DNA of 42,970 nucleotides from Candidatus Pseudogracilibacillus intestinigallinarum (GTDB taxonomy: Bacteria; Bacillota; Bacilli; Bacillales; Amphibacillaceae). The position numbers and the translations under genes were made by a program. Location of the stretch: positions 1 to 42,970 of the forward strand of contig DXHX01000040.1 in assembly GCA_019113205.1 (NCBI GenBank). The letters run 5' to 3'. Shown piece by piece: positions 27,203 to 34,877 of this stretch. Below the pieces are notes generated by a model. It was not told the origin of the DNA. It saw only the letters and a program-made list of their open reading frames with translations, and did not search any database. The first letter of the stretch is position 1, and each line of letters begins with the position of its first letter.

Positions 27203-27490
27203 ATGATTACAGCTACATTGACACTCGGTGCTATTCTAAGTGCTGCTTTACTTATCGTAAGCCTTATCTTAGTAAAAGCTACACCGAAAACGAGCTATGT
27301 TGCGTATTACCCGGGATTTCTTTTCTTTGCAGCAGGACTAATTTTATTATTATTTGCTACAATCTTAGACGCGAAAGTAACTGTTTACGGTGGCGCTGGT
27401 CTAGGTGGATTAGGAATCGCATGTCTTTTTGCTGCAGCTGTTAGTATTATGGTTGCAACAGTTGTGGACGCATATAGACAAGTTGCGTAA
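27203..27490 (+). CDS. Small hypothetical membrane protein
   Basis: A 95-residue protein made almost entirely of three hydrophobic segments (about 3-24, 36-56 and 62-87), joined by short loops with few charges (KATPKTS, DAKVTVYGG). I do not recognise the family with confidence. GAGGTGAAG before the ATG, its own promoter and a strong terminator right after the stop show it is a genuine single-gene unit. It is probably an integral membrane protein with the N-terminus outside. No motif suggests a function. Confidence 0.75.
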   Translation: MITATLTLGAILSAALLIVSLILVKATPKTSYVAYYPGFLFFAAGLILLLFATILDAKVTVYGGAGLGGLGIACLFAAAVSIMVATVVDAYRQVA

Positions 27491-27495
27491 TAAAG

Positions 27496-27535
27496 AAAAA
27501 AGCTTGAGACGACGCTTCGTCTGCAAGCTTTTTTT
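27496..27535. terminator. Bidirectional intrinsic terminator
   Basis: AAAAAAGCTTG and CAAGCTTTTTTT enclose an inner ACGACG/CGTC stem. It ends the small membrane protein gene (plus) and meets the stop of cvfB (minus). Confidence 0.88.
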
Positions 27536-28385
27536 AATTTAATTTTGTTTTTCCATCTTGCTGTGTAATTTTTCCGTGTTTCATTAAACGACCGAGTGCT
27601 CGTTTAAAAGCGGATTTACTCATATGGAAAGTACGTTTAATAGCTTCGGCATCGCTTTTGTCCCAAAAGTCCATCTCTCCGCCGACTTCTGTTAAGTAAG
27701 CCAATATCTTCTCCGCGTCATCATCTAACCGTTCATGTTTCATCGGAAGTAGTGAAATGTTTAACGAACCGTCTTCCTTTACTTCGATGATACGTCCTGT
27801 CACACTTTGACCGAGACGTGGTTCTTTTTCACGTTCTGTATTGTGGATGAAACCACGATAACCATCATCGGTATAAATAACTGCTCCTTCACGATCTACC
27901 CGGATGACCCTTCCTGTTACTTGTTCATTTAAATCAACATCGTTGGCAAATTGAAACATATCTTGGAAGTAAGATTCTTTCGCCGGAATAGCTAAAAGAC
28001 GATCTTTACTATCTGCTTTTAATGTAACAAAAAGCTTGTCTTCACGTTCAGGCCATACAGATTTAAATGCTGGTAAGTCTTCTTTAAATACAAGAATATC
28101 TTCTCCTACCCCGATAGAGATAAATGCACCTAGATGTGGGATCACATCGACAACATCCACCCAACCATATGTGCCGACGATTACTGGTGGAATTTGATCT
28201 GTTGCCATGAATTTTTTTTGTTCATTTTTGTATACAAACACATCGACTAAATCACCTGGATCATACGATTTTTCTGTTTGTAACAATGCTTCTGTGCGCC
28301 CTTTTTGAACGACATATTTATCATCGTTTTCTAATTGACCGAGCACATGCATTGCATGGATCGTTCCAACGTTTAATTTTTCCAT
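27534..28385 (-). CDS. cvfB: CvfB / YitL family S1-domain RNA-binding protein
   Basis: A 283-residue protein of the CvfB family, known in Staphylococcus aureus as an RNA-binding regulator of virulence gene expression and in B. subtilis as YitL. The architecture is recognisable: two N-terminal S1-like modules, a canonical third S1 domain (VTGRVIRVDREGAVIYTDDG and following, about 155-215), and a C-terminal winged helix (FHMSKSAFKRALGRLMKHG, about 252-270). Length agrees with the family. AAAGAAGG precedes the ATG. It is a single gene on the minus strand. Confidence 0.9.
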   Translation of the reverse strand: MEKLNVGTIHAMHVLGQLENDDKYVVQKGRTEALLQTEKSYDPGDLVDVFVYKNEQKKFMATDQIPPVIVGTYGWVDVVDVIPHLGAFISIGVGEDILVFKEDLPAFKSVWPEREDKLFVTLKADSKDRLLAIPAKESYFQDMFQFANDVDLNEQVTGRVIRVDREGAVIYTDDGYRGFIHNTEREKEPRLGQSVTGRIIEVKEDGSLNISLLPMKHERLDDDAEKILAYLTEVGGEMDFWDKSDAEAIKRTFHMSKSAFKRALGRLMKHGKITQQDGKTKLN

Positions 28386-28465
28386 TATATAACCTTCTTT
28401 CTTTCACACGTACCATGATACTTCGTTTATCTTCTCATAATTGAATCAGTTTCGCAAATATGCAT

Positions 28466-29350
28466 TTATAATGAACGTATATGTTGTTTCGTGTACATTT
28501 TTACGATCATAAAGTTAATGCCAATTATAATCGTCGTTAATATACTCGCTTCTAAACCAAATGTCCCTCCAGTTAACAACGGGACATTAGTTGTTACGTC
28601 GATCTTATATAATCCGTGGGGGTCTAATCCACTTACAGGAAAACCAAAAATCGATCCTTGGAAGAAATTCCATGTAAAATGAAAGCCGATTGGCATAAGT
28701 AAACTTCTCGTTCGGTCAAACATATAAGCGAATAACAATCCAATGAAAAAGATATTTATAAGACCGAGTATAGCGAGATTTGGATTGAATACGTGCGCAA
28801 ATGTAAATAGCAATGCAGATACGATGTACATGACGGACTTTTTATTATGTTTTGCACGCATCGTATTCATTACATAGCCACGGAATAAAATCTCCTCAAA
28901 TAAGCTAACGAGAATGAACAAGATGAAATAAACGAGGAGAGCACTTGTAATATTCGGATCACTTAGCGGATTTTTTAAGACGATTTGATTCGTACTGTAC
29001 AAGAAAACGAATAAGATGGTGATCGATAATGCTCCAAGGATAAGTCCAGTCCATAAATCAGTAGCACGGCCTTGGACATACATTTTATTCGGATTTTTCT
29101 TATTAATCGTTCGATAAGCAATAAAGGTAGCAGCAATTCCACCAAATGTTCCTGCTCCTTGAGTTAATAAAATAGTAAACGGGCTTTGTAAAAATACATT
29201 AGGTGTATCATTATGACGTCCAGCCATTTCTATTAAATTTAAAAATGTTACGCCTGGCAATGTAAACATAATTTGTCCGACGAGAACGACGACAAAAGCA
29301 CCTAAAATAAGCCATCCTGATCTTACTTCATTCCATTCATTTTTAAACAT
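28466..29350 (-). CDS. CPBP family intramembrane glutamic endopeptidase
   Basis: A 294-residue multi-pass membrane protein of the CAAX protease/bacteriocin-processing (CPBP, Abi) family. The three catalytic motifs are present: EEILFR (EExxxR), FAHVF (FxxxH) and HFTWN (HxxxN). About eight hydrophobic segments are seen. The start was set at ATG 29350 because GAGGGT lies 8 bases upstream; the in-frame ATG at 29365 contains that site. It is divergent from the SDR gene. The substrate is unknown, and there is no bacteriocin gene nearby that would suggest an immunity role. Confidence 0.87.
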   Translation of the reverse strand: MFKNEWNEVRSGWLILGAFVVVLVGQIMFTLPGVTFLNLIEMAGRHNDTPNVFLQSPFTILLTQGAGTFGGIAATFIAYRTINKKNPNKMYVQGRATDLWTGLILGALSITILFVFLYSTNQIVLKNPLSDPNITSALLVYFILFILVSLFEEILFRGYVMNTMRAKHNKKSVMYIVSALLFTFAHVFNPNLAILGLINIFFIGLLFAYMFDRTRSLLMPIGFHFTWNFFQGSIFGFPVSGLDPHGLYKIDVTTNVPLLTGGTFGLEASILTTIIIGINFMIVKMYTKQHIRSL

Positions 29351-29457
29351 ATTATCTACCCTCATCTATACATAGTACAATCTTATTATAGCATGGAACC
29401 GTATGACATATAGGAATATGGTACAATGAGACGAAAGAAGAGAAGGAGGAATTAGAC

Positions 29458-30249
29458 GTGGATCTATTGTTGCAACAAAAAGTTGTCCTTGTAACTGGGG
29501 CAAGTCAAGGATTAGGAAAAGCTGTAGCAACTCTTTTCGCAAAGGAGGGGGCAACAGTTTTTATAAGTAGTCGAAGCAAAGAAAAATTGGAACAGGCAAA
29601 ACAAGCAATTATCGAGGAAACGAATCATCATGAAATCTATGTAATTCCTTGTGATATGAGTGATGCAGCACAAATCGAACAATTAGTGGATACGGTTGTG
29701 AATCAAGCAGGAACAATTGATGTTCTTATTAATAATGCTGGCGGACCACCGGCAGGCAAGTTTTTAGATATGACAGACGATATTTGGATGAAATCTGTTG
29801 AACAAAATTTACTTAGCGTCGTTCGTGCAACGAGACATGTGTTACCTCATATGCAGAAACAGCAAGCAGGTCGTATCGTAAATATTACTTCTTCATCAAT
29901 CAAGCAATCGATTGATAATTTAATCGTTTCAAATACATTACGTCCAGGTGTATATGGCTTAACGAAAAGCTTAGCACAAGAATTTGCTGATGAAAATATA
30001 TTAGTGAACACGGTCGGTCCGGGAAAAATTGGTACAGACCGTATGACACAATTGTTAGAAAATACAGCTGAGACAACAGGGAAATCTTTTGCAGAAGTAG
30101 AAGCGGAAGCATTAAAAGAAATTCCGCTCGGTCGTCTCGGGACGCCAGAGGAATTTGCAACAGCAGTTGTGTTCTTAGCATCCTTTGCTAATACATATAT
30201 TACCGGACAACAATTAATTGTCGACGGTGCATCTATAAAAGCATTATAA
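29458..30249 (+). CDS. SDR family oxidoreductase
   Basis: A 263-residue short-chain dehydrogenase/reductase. The cofactor motif TGASQGLGK is near residues 14-22, NNAGG near 91-95, the catalytic Ser in ITSSSIKQ, and the YGLTK (YxxxK) pair follows after a longer than usual loop. The C-terminal segment GQQLIVDGA is typical. An Arg-rich SSRSK segment after beta-2 suggests NADPH. It starts with GTG behind a near-perfect AAGGAGG, 8 bases upstream. The substrate cannot be predicted. It is a single gene, divergent from the CPBP protease. Confidence 0.88.
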   Translation: MDLLLQQKVVLVTGASQGLGKAVATLFAKEGATVFISSRSKEKLEQAKQAIIEETNHHEIYVIPCDMSDAAQIEQLVDTVVNQAGTIDVLINNAGGPPAGKFLDMTDDIWMKSVEQNLLSVVRATRHVLPHMQKQQAGRIVNITSSSIKQSIDNLIVSNTLRPGVYGLTKSLAQEFADENILVNTVGPGKIGTDRMTQLLENTAETTGKSFAEVEAEALKEIPLGRLGTPEEFATAVVFLASFANTYITGQQLIVDGASIKAL

Positions 30250-30274
30250 ATTATTCCATCATTTTATTGGAATG

Positions 30275-30317
30275 AAAGGTGACACAGTACTCGATATTTG
30301 TACTGTGTCACTTTTTT
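30275..30317. terminator. Intrinsic terminator between convergent genes
   Basis: AAAGGTGACACAGTAC pairs with GTACTGTGTCACTTTTTT (one bulge), separating the SDR gene (plus) from ytaF (minus). Confidence 0.88.
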
Positions 30318-30332
30318 AACGATTTTTCATGT

Positions 30333-30899
30333 TTATTCAAATAATGTTGTTAGTAAATGATATAGGCCGATAGACATTAACAAAAACGGTGGCATGTATG
30401 ACAAAGATGCGATTGTTTTGTTTTTTGTGGAAAATTTCCCTAAAGTGATCCCACCAAAGAGCAATAAAACAGTCGCAAAAGCGATCATAGAAGCTAGAAA
30501 AATTGGTGGAAAAGCTAAAAACGCCGCCCCAAATCCGGCACCAAATGCATCCATCGTTAAAAACATTCCGAGAAAGAAAGCTTCTTTTAAAGAAATATGT
30601 TTAGATTGATCTTTGTCAAAGGTCGCCTCGGACGTAGAACGGTGATTAGAACGTAATAACAATAATCCTAAACTAATAAAAATAAAACTGCCAATTACAT
30701 CGGTCCACTTTTCAGGTAGAAATAAACCGAATAAGTCGCCCATTTTCATTGCCGTAAAAACGACTGTACATGATAAAAGAAAAATAACGATATATGCACG
30801 AATTGGCACGTTAATTTTTTTCATCCCAAAACTTAAGCCAATCATGAAACTATCAAAACTTACAGCAAGCACAATGAATAATAATTGGATATTTATCAT
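30333..30899 (-). CDS. ytaF: Sporulation membrane protein YtaF (MntP-like fold)
   Basis: A 188-residue, six-segment membrane protein. The N-terminal AVSFDSFMIGLSFGMKK and the internal repeat FLTMDAFGAGFGAAF are the two Asp-containing half-repeats of the DUF204/MntP superfamily. B. subtilis YtaF belongs to that superfamily and is linked to sporulation. A metal-transport role is possible from the fold but unproven. The start ATG 30899 follows AAAAGGA at 10 bases; the frame extends far upstream with no good site. It is divergent from the second chemotaxis receptor. Confidence 0.82.
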   Translation of the reverse strand: MINIQLLFIVLAVSFDSFMIGLSFGMKKINVPIRAYIVIFLLSCTVVFTAMKMGDLFGLFLPEKWTDVIGSFIFISLGLLLLRSNHRSTSEATFDKDQSKHISLKEAFFLGMFLTMDAFGAGFGAAFLAFPPIFLASMIAFATVLLLFGGITLGKFSTKNKTIASLSYMPPFLLMSIGLYHLLTTLFE

Positions 30900-31011
30900 A
30901 CATATCAAGTCCTTTTTATAACGACTGTCCTTATAACTTATGTAGCGTAATAAAAAATGTTCCAATGCAATTAGGTATTTGCCCCTATTTAAAACGATGA
31001 AGTGTAATGAC

Positions 31012-31024
31012 TTTGTAGTACAAA
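31012..31024. promoter_or_regulatory. Perfect inverted repeat in the ytaF / chemotaxis intergenic region
   Basis: TTTGTA-G-TACAAA is a perfect dyad overlapping a probable promoter for the receptor gene (ATGACT, 17 bases, TATGAT ending near 31034). It may be a regulator site. Short and unproven. Confidence 0.3.
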
Positions 31025-31071
31025 TGTAGTATGATAATAGTTGTAATATTCGATATATGGGGGGATCTACA

Positions 31072-32691
31072 TTGGAGAAGTTAATTAAAACGTCTAAAGC
31101 TAGACAGGCATTAATGAAAGTAGAAGAAACTGCAAAGCAAATTGAATACCTCATACAACAAGAAGCAGATTTTGAAAAAAATTACGTAGCATTACATGAT
31201 GAATTAGACCGAGCATTAGGACGAGATGAATATTTTGTGATTGTTGATGCAACTGGAAAAAGTTATATTCATACGAACCGTTTATTAGAAGGAACGGTCT
31301 TTTCAGATGCTGTCGGTTTACAAGCTGCAAATACATCTAAAGGTCTTTTACAAGTGTATGAACGATTAACTGGAGAAGTGTTAATTGATGGATCGTGCCC
31401 ACTTGTTACAATAAATGGAAAACAATATAATTTACGAATAGGGCGAATTGTGCACCAACATGTATTACTTCCTATGCTTGCCATGTGTGCAATAGTACCA
31501 GCAATACTTATTTATGGTTTAGCATGGTTGTTACAAGTAGATACAGGACCAAGTGTTGCCATTAGTGTAAGCGTTTTAATTGGTGGGTTTGTCGTGACTT
31601 ATAGTATGTACACATATGTAATGCGCGCACATCAAAAATGGCAAACGATTACGAGGGATATTTCGGCTGGAAATTTAACGAGGGAAATTCAAAATCAATC
31701 CCGGAATGAATTTCATCAAATCGGTTTCGAAATTAATAAAATGGTCATTGGAATGAAACGAATGGTGGAAGATTTAGCACAATCATCTGAAATGATTACA
31801 AATGTTAGTAGAGATCAACGAGACGAGGCGACTAATTTATCTGAAACATTTAAACAAATTGCAGAGACGATGCAATCATTTCAGGGTGGGGCGGAAAATC
31901 AACTTGCTTCCTTACAGTCTGCTAGTGCTATGGTACAAACGATGATTCGTGGTGTGAAAAATATGGATGAACAAATCGAAGATACTTTGTCTATTTCTAA
32001 AGAAGCGAATCAAGCTGCAGAAGAAGGGCATGGGGCTATCCAACAATCTGAAAAAACGATGTTACAATTAGAACAATCGATTTTACAATCAGCTGAGACA
32101 ATTAGTGCGGTTGCGGAAGATGTCGATCAAGTCATTCAAAAAGTGTCATTAATTACACAAATTGCGGAACAGACGAATTTATTAGCTTTAAATGCGTCGA
32201 TTGAAGCGGCAAGAGCTGGAGAGGCTGGTAGTGGATTTTCTGTTGTAGCAACGGAAGTACGGAAATTAGCAGAAGATACGAATGAATTTGCCAAAGATAT
32301 TTTCGTACAATTAGAGAAAACACGGGAAGAAATGAAAGATGCTGTACATCAGGTGACGGAGAATAAAGATGCGTTCCAAGAAGGAATAGAAATTGTACAA
32401 ATTGCTGGTCGTTCGATTGAACAGTTAAATAAAGCGTCCAATCAATCCAATGAAGCGGTCATGAAAAATAGTGCCTATGCAGAAGAGTTAACGAAAGATG
32501 GCGCACATTTAGAAGAAATTATTGAAGATATTAATACGATTGCAGAAAGTTTTACAGAACAAGTTATTAAAACGGTCGCAAACCTAGAAGAACAAGTCGA
32601 AGGAGTCCACCGATTGGCAGAAGATGCCCAGGAGTTAACAGAGCAAGCGACAACTTTAGACCGTACTGTCCATAAATTTACATTACATTAA
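31072..32691 (+). CDS. Methyl-accepting chemotaxis protein with N-terminal cytosolic sensor
   Basis: A 539-residue receptor of uncommon layout. Residues 1-128 have no membrane segment and form a PAS/Cache-like module ([32 protein letters not shown]). Then come two closely spaced membrane helices (about 131-155 and 160-182) with only a short outside loop, a HAMP-like linker and the coiled-coil signalling domain. The tip [20 protein letters not shown] is near residue 365. The TTG at 31072 was chosen because GGGGGA is 6 bases upstream; the in-frame ATG 31057 has no site. The sensor is thus predicted to face the cytoplasm. Ligand unknown. Confidence 0.88.
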   Translation: MEKLIKTSKARQALMKVEETAKQIEYLIQQEADFEKNYVALHDELDRALGRDEYFVIVDATGKSYIHTNRLLEGTVFSDAVGLQAANTSKGLLQVYERLTGEVLIDGSCPLVTINGKQYNLRIGRIVHQHVLLPMLAMCAIVPAILIYGLAWLLQVDTGPSVAISVSVLIGGFVVTYSMYTYVMRAHQKWQTITRDISAGNLTREIQNQSRNEFHQIGFEINKMVIGMKRMVEDLAQSSEMITNVSRDQRDEATNLSETFKQIAETMQSFQGGAENQLASLQSASAMVQTMIRGVKNMDEQIEDTLSISKEANQAAEEGHGAIQQSEKTMLQLEQSILQSAETISAVAEDVDQVIQKVSLITQIAEQTNLLALNASIEAARAGEAGSGFSVVATEVRKLAEDTNEFAKDIFVQLEKTREEMKDAVHQVTENKDAFQEGIEIVQIAGRSIEQLNKASNQSNEAVMKNSAYAEELTKDGAHLEEIIEDINTIAESFTEQVIKTVANLEEQVEGVHRLAEDAQELTEQATTLDRTVHKFTLH

Positions 32692-32730
32692 GAATTGTGC
32701 CTCAATGTATGAAAACTTTCCGAAATTCAA

Positions 32731-32769
32731 CGTAAATAGTTTACGAAATAGGCTTTTTTCGTGTATGAT
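32731..32769 (+). promoter_or_regulatory. Promoter of ferredoxin gene with overlapping dyad
   Basis: TTTACG (32740-32745), 18 bases and TATGAT (32764-32769) form a candidate promoter. The -35 is half of a perfect inverted repeat CGTAAA-TAG-TTTACG (32731-32745), a possible operator. Confidence 0.4.
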
Positions 32770-32808
32770 GGAGAAAGAAAGCGAATTGAAGTGAAGGAGG
32801 GTACATGA

Positions 32809-33048
32809 ATGGCATTCGTTATTTTAGAACCATGTGGTCCAGAAAAAGCAGCTGAGTGTGTTAGTGTCTGTCCAGTCGATTGTATCGAAGAAGGACCAGA
32901 TCAATTTTATATAGATCCAGATATTTGTATCGACTGTGGTGCATGTGTCGCTGTTTGTCCAGTTGACGCAATCGTAGAAGAATATGATTTACGACCAGAA
33001 GATGAGATTTATTTAACTAAAGCGGAAGAGTTTTTCGCTAACAAATAA
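32809..33048 (+). CDS. Ferredoxin, seven-iron (3Fe-4S/4Fe-4S) Bacillus type
   Basis: A 79-residue acidic electron carrier. The second cluster motif CIDCGACVAVCPVDA (CxxCxxCxxxCP) is a classical 4Fe-4S site. The first, CGPEKAAECVSVCPVDC, has the CxxxxxxxCxxxCP spacing that in Bacillus schlegelii ferredoxin binds a 3Fe-4S cluster. The end of the protein is rich in acidic residues. GAAGGAGGG precedes the ATG at 8-base spacing, and a strong terminator follows. It is a single gene. The redox partners are not in the window. Confidence 0.92.
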   Translation: MAFVILEPCGPEKAAECVSVCPVDCIEEGPDQFYIDPDICIDCGACVAVCPVDAIVEEYDLRPEDEIYLTKAEEFFANK

Positions 33049-33057
33049 ATATATAAG

Positions 33058-33104
33058 AAATCCCATTATAAAGATGTTGCTAGCTATCTTTATAATGGGA
33101 TTTT
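33058..33104. terminator. Intrinsic terminator of the ferredoxin gene
   Basis: AAATCCCATTATAAAGAT and its complement form an 18-bp stem with a 10-base loop, followed by TTTTG. Confidence 0.88.
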
Positions 33105-33140
33105 GTTCATCTAAATAGATTTATAGCTTCGAGGTCTTTT

Positions 33141-33281
33141 TTAAACTTCCGCATCAAATTTTACAGCAATACCGCTAATAATCCAACGTTCGGCGGTTTC
33201 ACTATTTACTTCATACACTTTGCCCGCGCGAAATAAATCACCTTTATACATCGTTTGGACATTCATTTTTACTTTCATCAT
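33141..33281 (-). CDS. Small hypothetical protein (46 residues)
   Basis: A short basic-to-acidic protein beginning MMKVKMNVQTMYKG and containing AGKVYEVNSETAERWI. Its pattern (a beta hairpin followed by a SETAERWIISGIA helix) resembles small phage-derived proteins of the type that end in a helix with AxxLIxxGxA. The frame stays open for 42 codons upstream. Twin ATG codons at 33281 and 33278 are the sensible starts, with only a weak GTGG/GGAG site. There is no phage context here. It may be a relic. Confidence 0.45.
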   Translation of the reverse strand: MMKVKMNVQTMYKGDLFRAGKVYEVNSETAERWIISGIAVKFDAEV

Positions 33282-33630
33282 TCTATTTCCACGCTCCCAC
33301 TTTTTCCAATTAACACTATTATACATGATGAAATAATGCGAAGGAAGTAACATTACGTATAGAAAAAGCTTTCGATCATTTGTGAAGATAGACCGAAAGT
33401 TGTACATTGCTTAGTTTTGTGCCTTTATTTGTATAGGTTGTGACTGTGCGTTTTCCTCTTAAAATAGATTCACTCATATGAAATGTTGAAAAGTAAAACA
33501 GAATGGTAAGTATTTTGAGATAAATGTATGTGAAAAAACAAAAAATCGTGCACTATTTATGCCGATTGTTAGCGTCACATATATATGAATAGGGGGGAAG
33601 TTATAAATATGTAAAAGGAGATACACGATA

Positions 33631-33723
33631 GTGATCCTTGAACGGGGAAGAAAAGTAGGGGATGCCCCCAAGTCATTAGCTAATTTTTCGTTTATATTTA
33701 GCCGATTGGAACAAATTTGTTAA
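33631..33723 (+). CDS. Possible 30-codon ORF in a gap, convergent with the HAD gene
   Basis: GTG 33631 follows AAAAGGAG by 10 bases and opens a 30-codon frame (VILERGRKVGDAPKSL...) that runs into the 3' end of the HAD gene on the other strand. Just upstream, GGGGGGAAG followed by ATGTAA (about 33609-33614) is a start-stop pair with a good ribosome site. Both are weak. The 33282-33675 gap shows nothing else coding. Confidence 0.2.
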   Translation: MILERGRKVGDAPKSLANFSFIFSRLEQIC

Positions 33724-34359
33724 TTGTTTTACATCTGTATTAGCTAATGATGGAAGTTGTAAATGTGTATGAGCGAAATTTTCTTCTTTCATTAGTGTAC
33801 TCGGAATAGCTACTGTGTGAAGTCCGGCAGCTACGGCAGCTTTTGAACCAATCACGGAATCTTCAAAGGCGATTGCTTCAATTGGTGCAACACCTAATGA
33901 ATGCACTGCTTTTACATAAATTTCTGGATGTGGTTTTGGACGTAATACTTGGTCTACCGTAAGTAGTTCATCGAAATAATCGAGCAAATGTAAATTCGTC
34001 AAATGTGTCGTCGCCCATTTTTTATTTGAGTTTGTTGCAAGAGCGATTTTAATCCCTTCACGTTTAGCTTCTTCTAACAGTTCGATGACACCTGGGAGCG
34101 GACGTTCTTTTTTAATTAAATCTCGTAAAACCGTCTCACCATATGCGATCGTTTTTTCTATGTCAACTTCTTTTCCTGTGACGTTTTCAACATGTTCACA
34201 GATAAAAGTTGGTGTTCCAACACCACCGACATATTTTGCCCATACATCCTCTGTCAACTCAAAGTCATACAACTTAAGTGCCTCTTTGTACGCTTGGAAA
34301 ATTGCTTTTTCCGTATCGACAATTGTACCGTCTAAATCAAAAACAAATGCTTTTACCAT
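33676..34359 (-). CDS. HAD family hydrolase (phosphoglycolate phosphatase / beta-phosphoglucomutase type)
   Basis: A 227-residue HAD-superfamily subclass IA enzyme with an inserted helical cap (about residues 15-85). Motif I is FDLDGTIVDTE (DxDGT), motif II is ALATNSNKK, the motif III lysine is in LRPKPHPE, and motif IV is AIAFEDSVIG. It probably removes phosphate from, or moves it within, a small phosphorylated metabolite. Which one is not determined. ATG 34359 was chosen because GGAGG is 6 bases upstream; the in-frame ATG at 34365 touches that site. Confidence 0.87.
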   Translation of the reverse strand: MVKAFVFDLDGTIVDTEKAIFQAYKEALKLYDFELTEDVWAKYVGGVGTPTFICEHVENVTGKEVDIEKTIAYGETVLRDLIKKERPLPGVIELLEEAKREGIKIALATNSNKKWATTHLTNLHLLDYFDELLTVDQVLRPKPHPEIYVKAVHSLGVAPIEAIAFEDSVIGSKAAVAAGLHTVAIPSTLMKEENFAHTHLQLPSLANTDVKQLTNLFQSAKYKRKIS

Positions 34360-34536
34360 ATACATCCTCCTTTATTTGAATGTATCTTTACCATAAACCT
34401 CATAGAAAGATAGTACAAGGGAATTTTCAATAATTTACATTTAATTTACGAAAAGAGAAGGGGAATCAATTATTCGTTCCTAAAGATATTTTACATATGA
34501 GGCAATGTATCGGGGGAGGTAGCTTTTAGAATTTAC

Positions 34537-34582
34537 TTAAAAAACGGTCATGGTTATCTTTTTCTAATAGACATGACCGTTT
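34537..34582 (-). terminator. Terminator of the dehydrogenase-TatA operon
   Basis: AAACGGTCATG pairs with CATGACCGTTT around a 19-base loop. On the minus strand a run of TTTTTT follows. It lies about 75 bases after the tatA stop. The rest of the 34360-34657 gap shows no gene. Confidence 0.7.
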
Positions 34583-34657
34583 CATATTGGATTTTTTAAA
34601 ATATTTAACGATTTTCATATATATCGCCTATGTTTTCTAGCGCTATCGTAACGTCTT

Positions 34658-34852
34658 TTACAAAGAAGAATCATCTTTATGATCTTTTTCTTCCTCGTTC
34701 ATTGACATTAAATCATTCGTCGTTTTTTTAAATTCTGCTAATGTTTGTCCAGTAGCTTTGCCAATTTCGGGCAATTTTTTCGGACCAAAAATTAGTAAAG
34801 CGATGAGTAAGATTAAAATTAAACTTGGAAAGCCGATATTTGCAAACCCCAT
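34658..34852 (-). CDS. tatA: Sec-independent protein translocase subunit TatA
   Basis: A 64-residue TatA/E-type protein. It has a single N-terminal membrane helix (about 8-22), the [17 protein letters not shown] hinge and amphipathic helix, and a charged C-terminal tail. TatA forms the pore-like assembly of the twin-arginine pathway together with TatC, which is not encoded here. It lies 25 bases after the GMC dehydrogenase and in the same operon as a protein with a twin-arginine signal, so it is probably the export component dedicated to that enzyme. Confidence 0.92.
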   Translation of the reverse strand: MGFANIGFPSLILILLIALLIFGPKKLPEIGKATGQTLAEFKKTTNDLMSMNEEEKDHKDDSSL

Positions 34853-34877
34853 GCTTTAACCTCCCCTCAAGCATCTA

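Noticed and set aside
30900-31056. yybP-ykoY manganese riboswitch before ytaF
   Set aside because: Only a short AGGGG-like string is present. The conserved loops and hairpins of the motif are not seen.
34422-34436. CodY-like AATTTTCAATAATTT upstream of the HAD gene
   Set aside because: 12 of 15 matches, but no promoter elements adjoin it and the match consists mostly of A/T positions.
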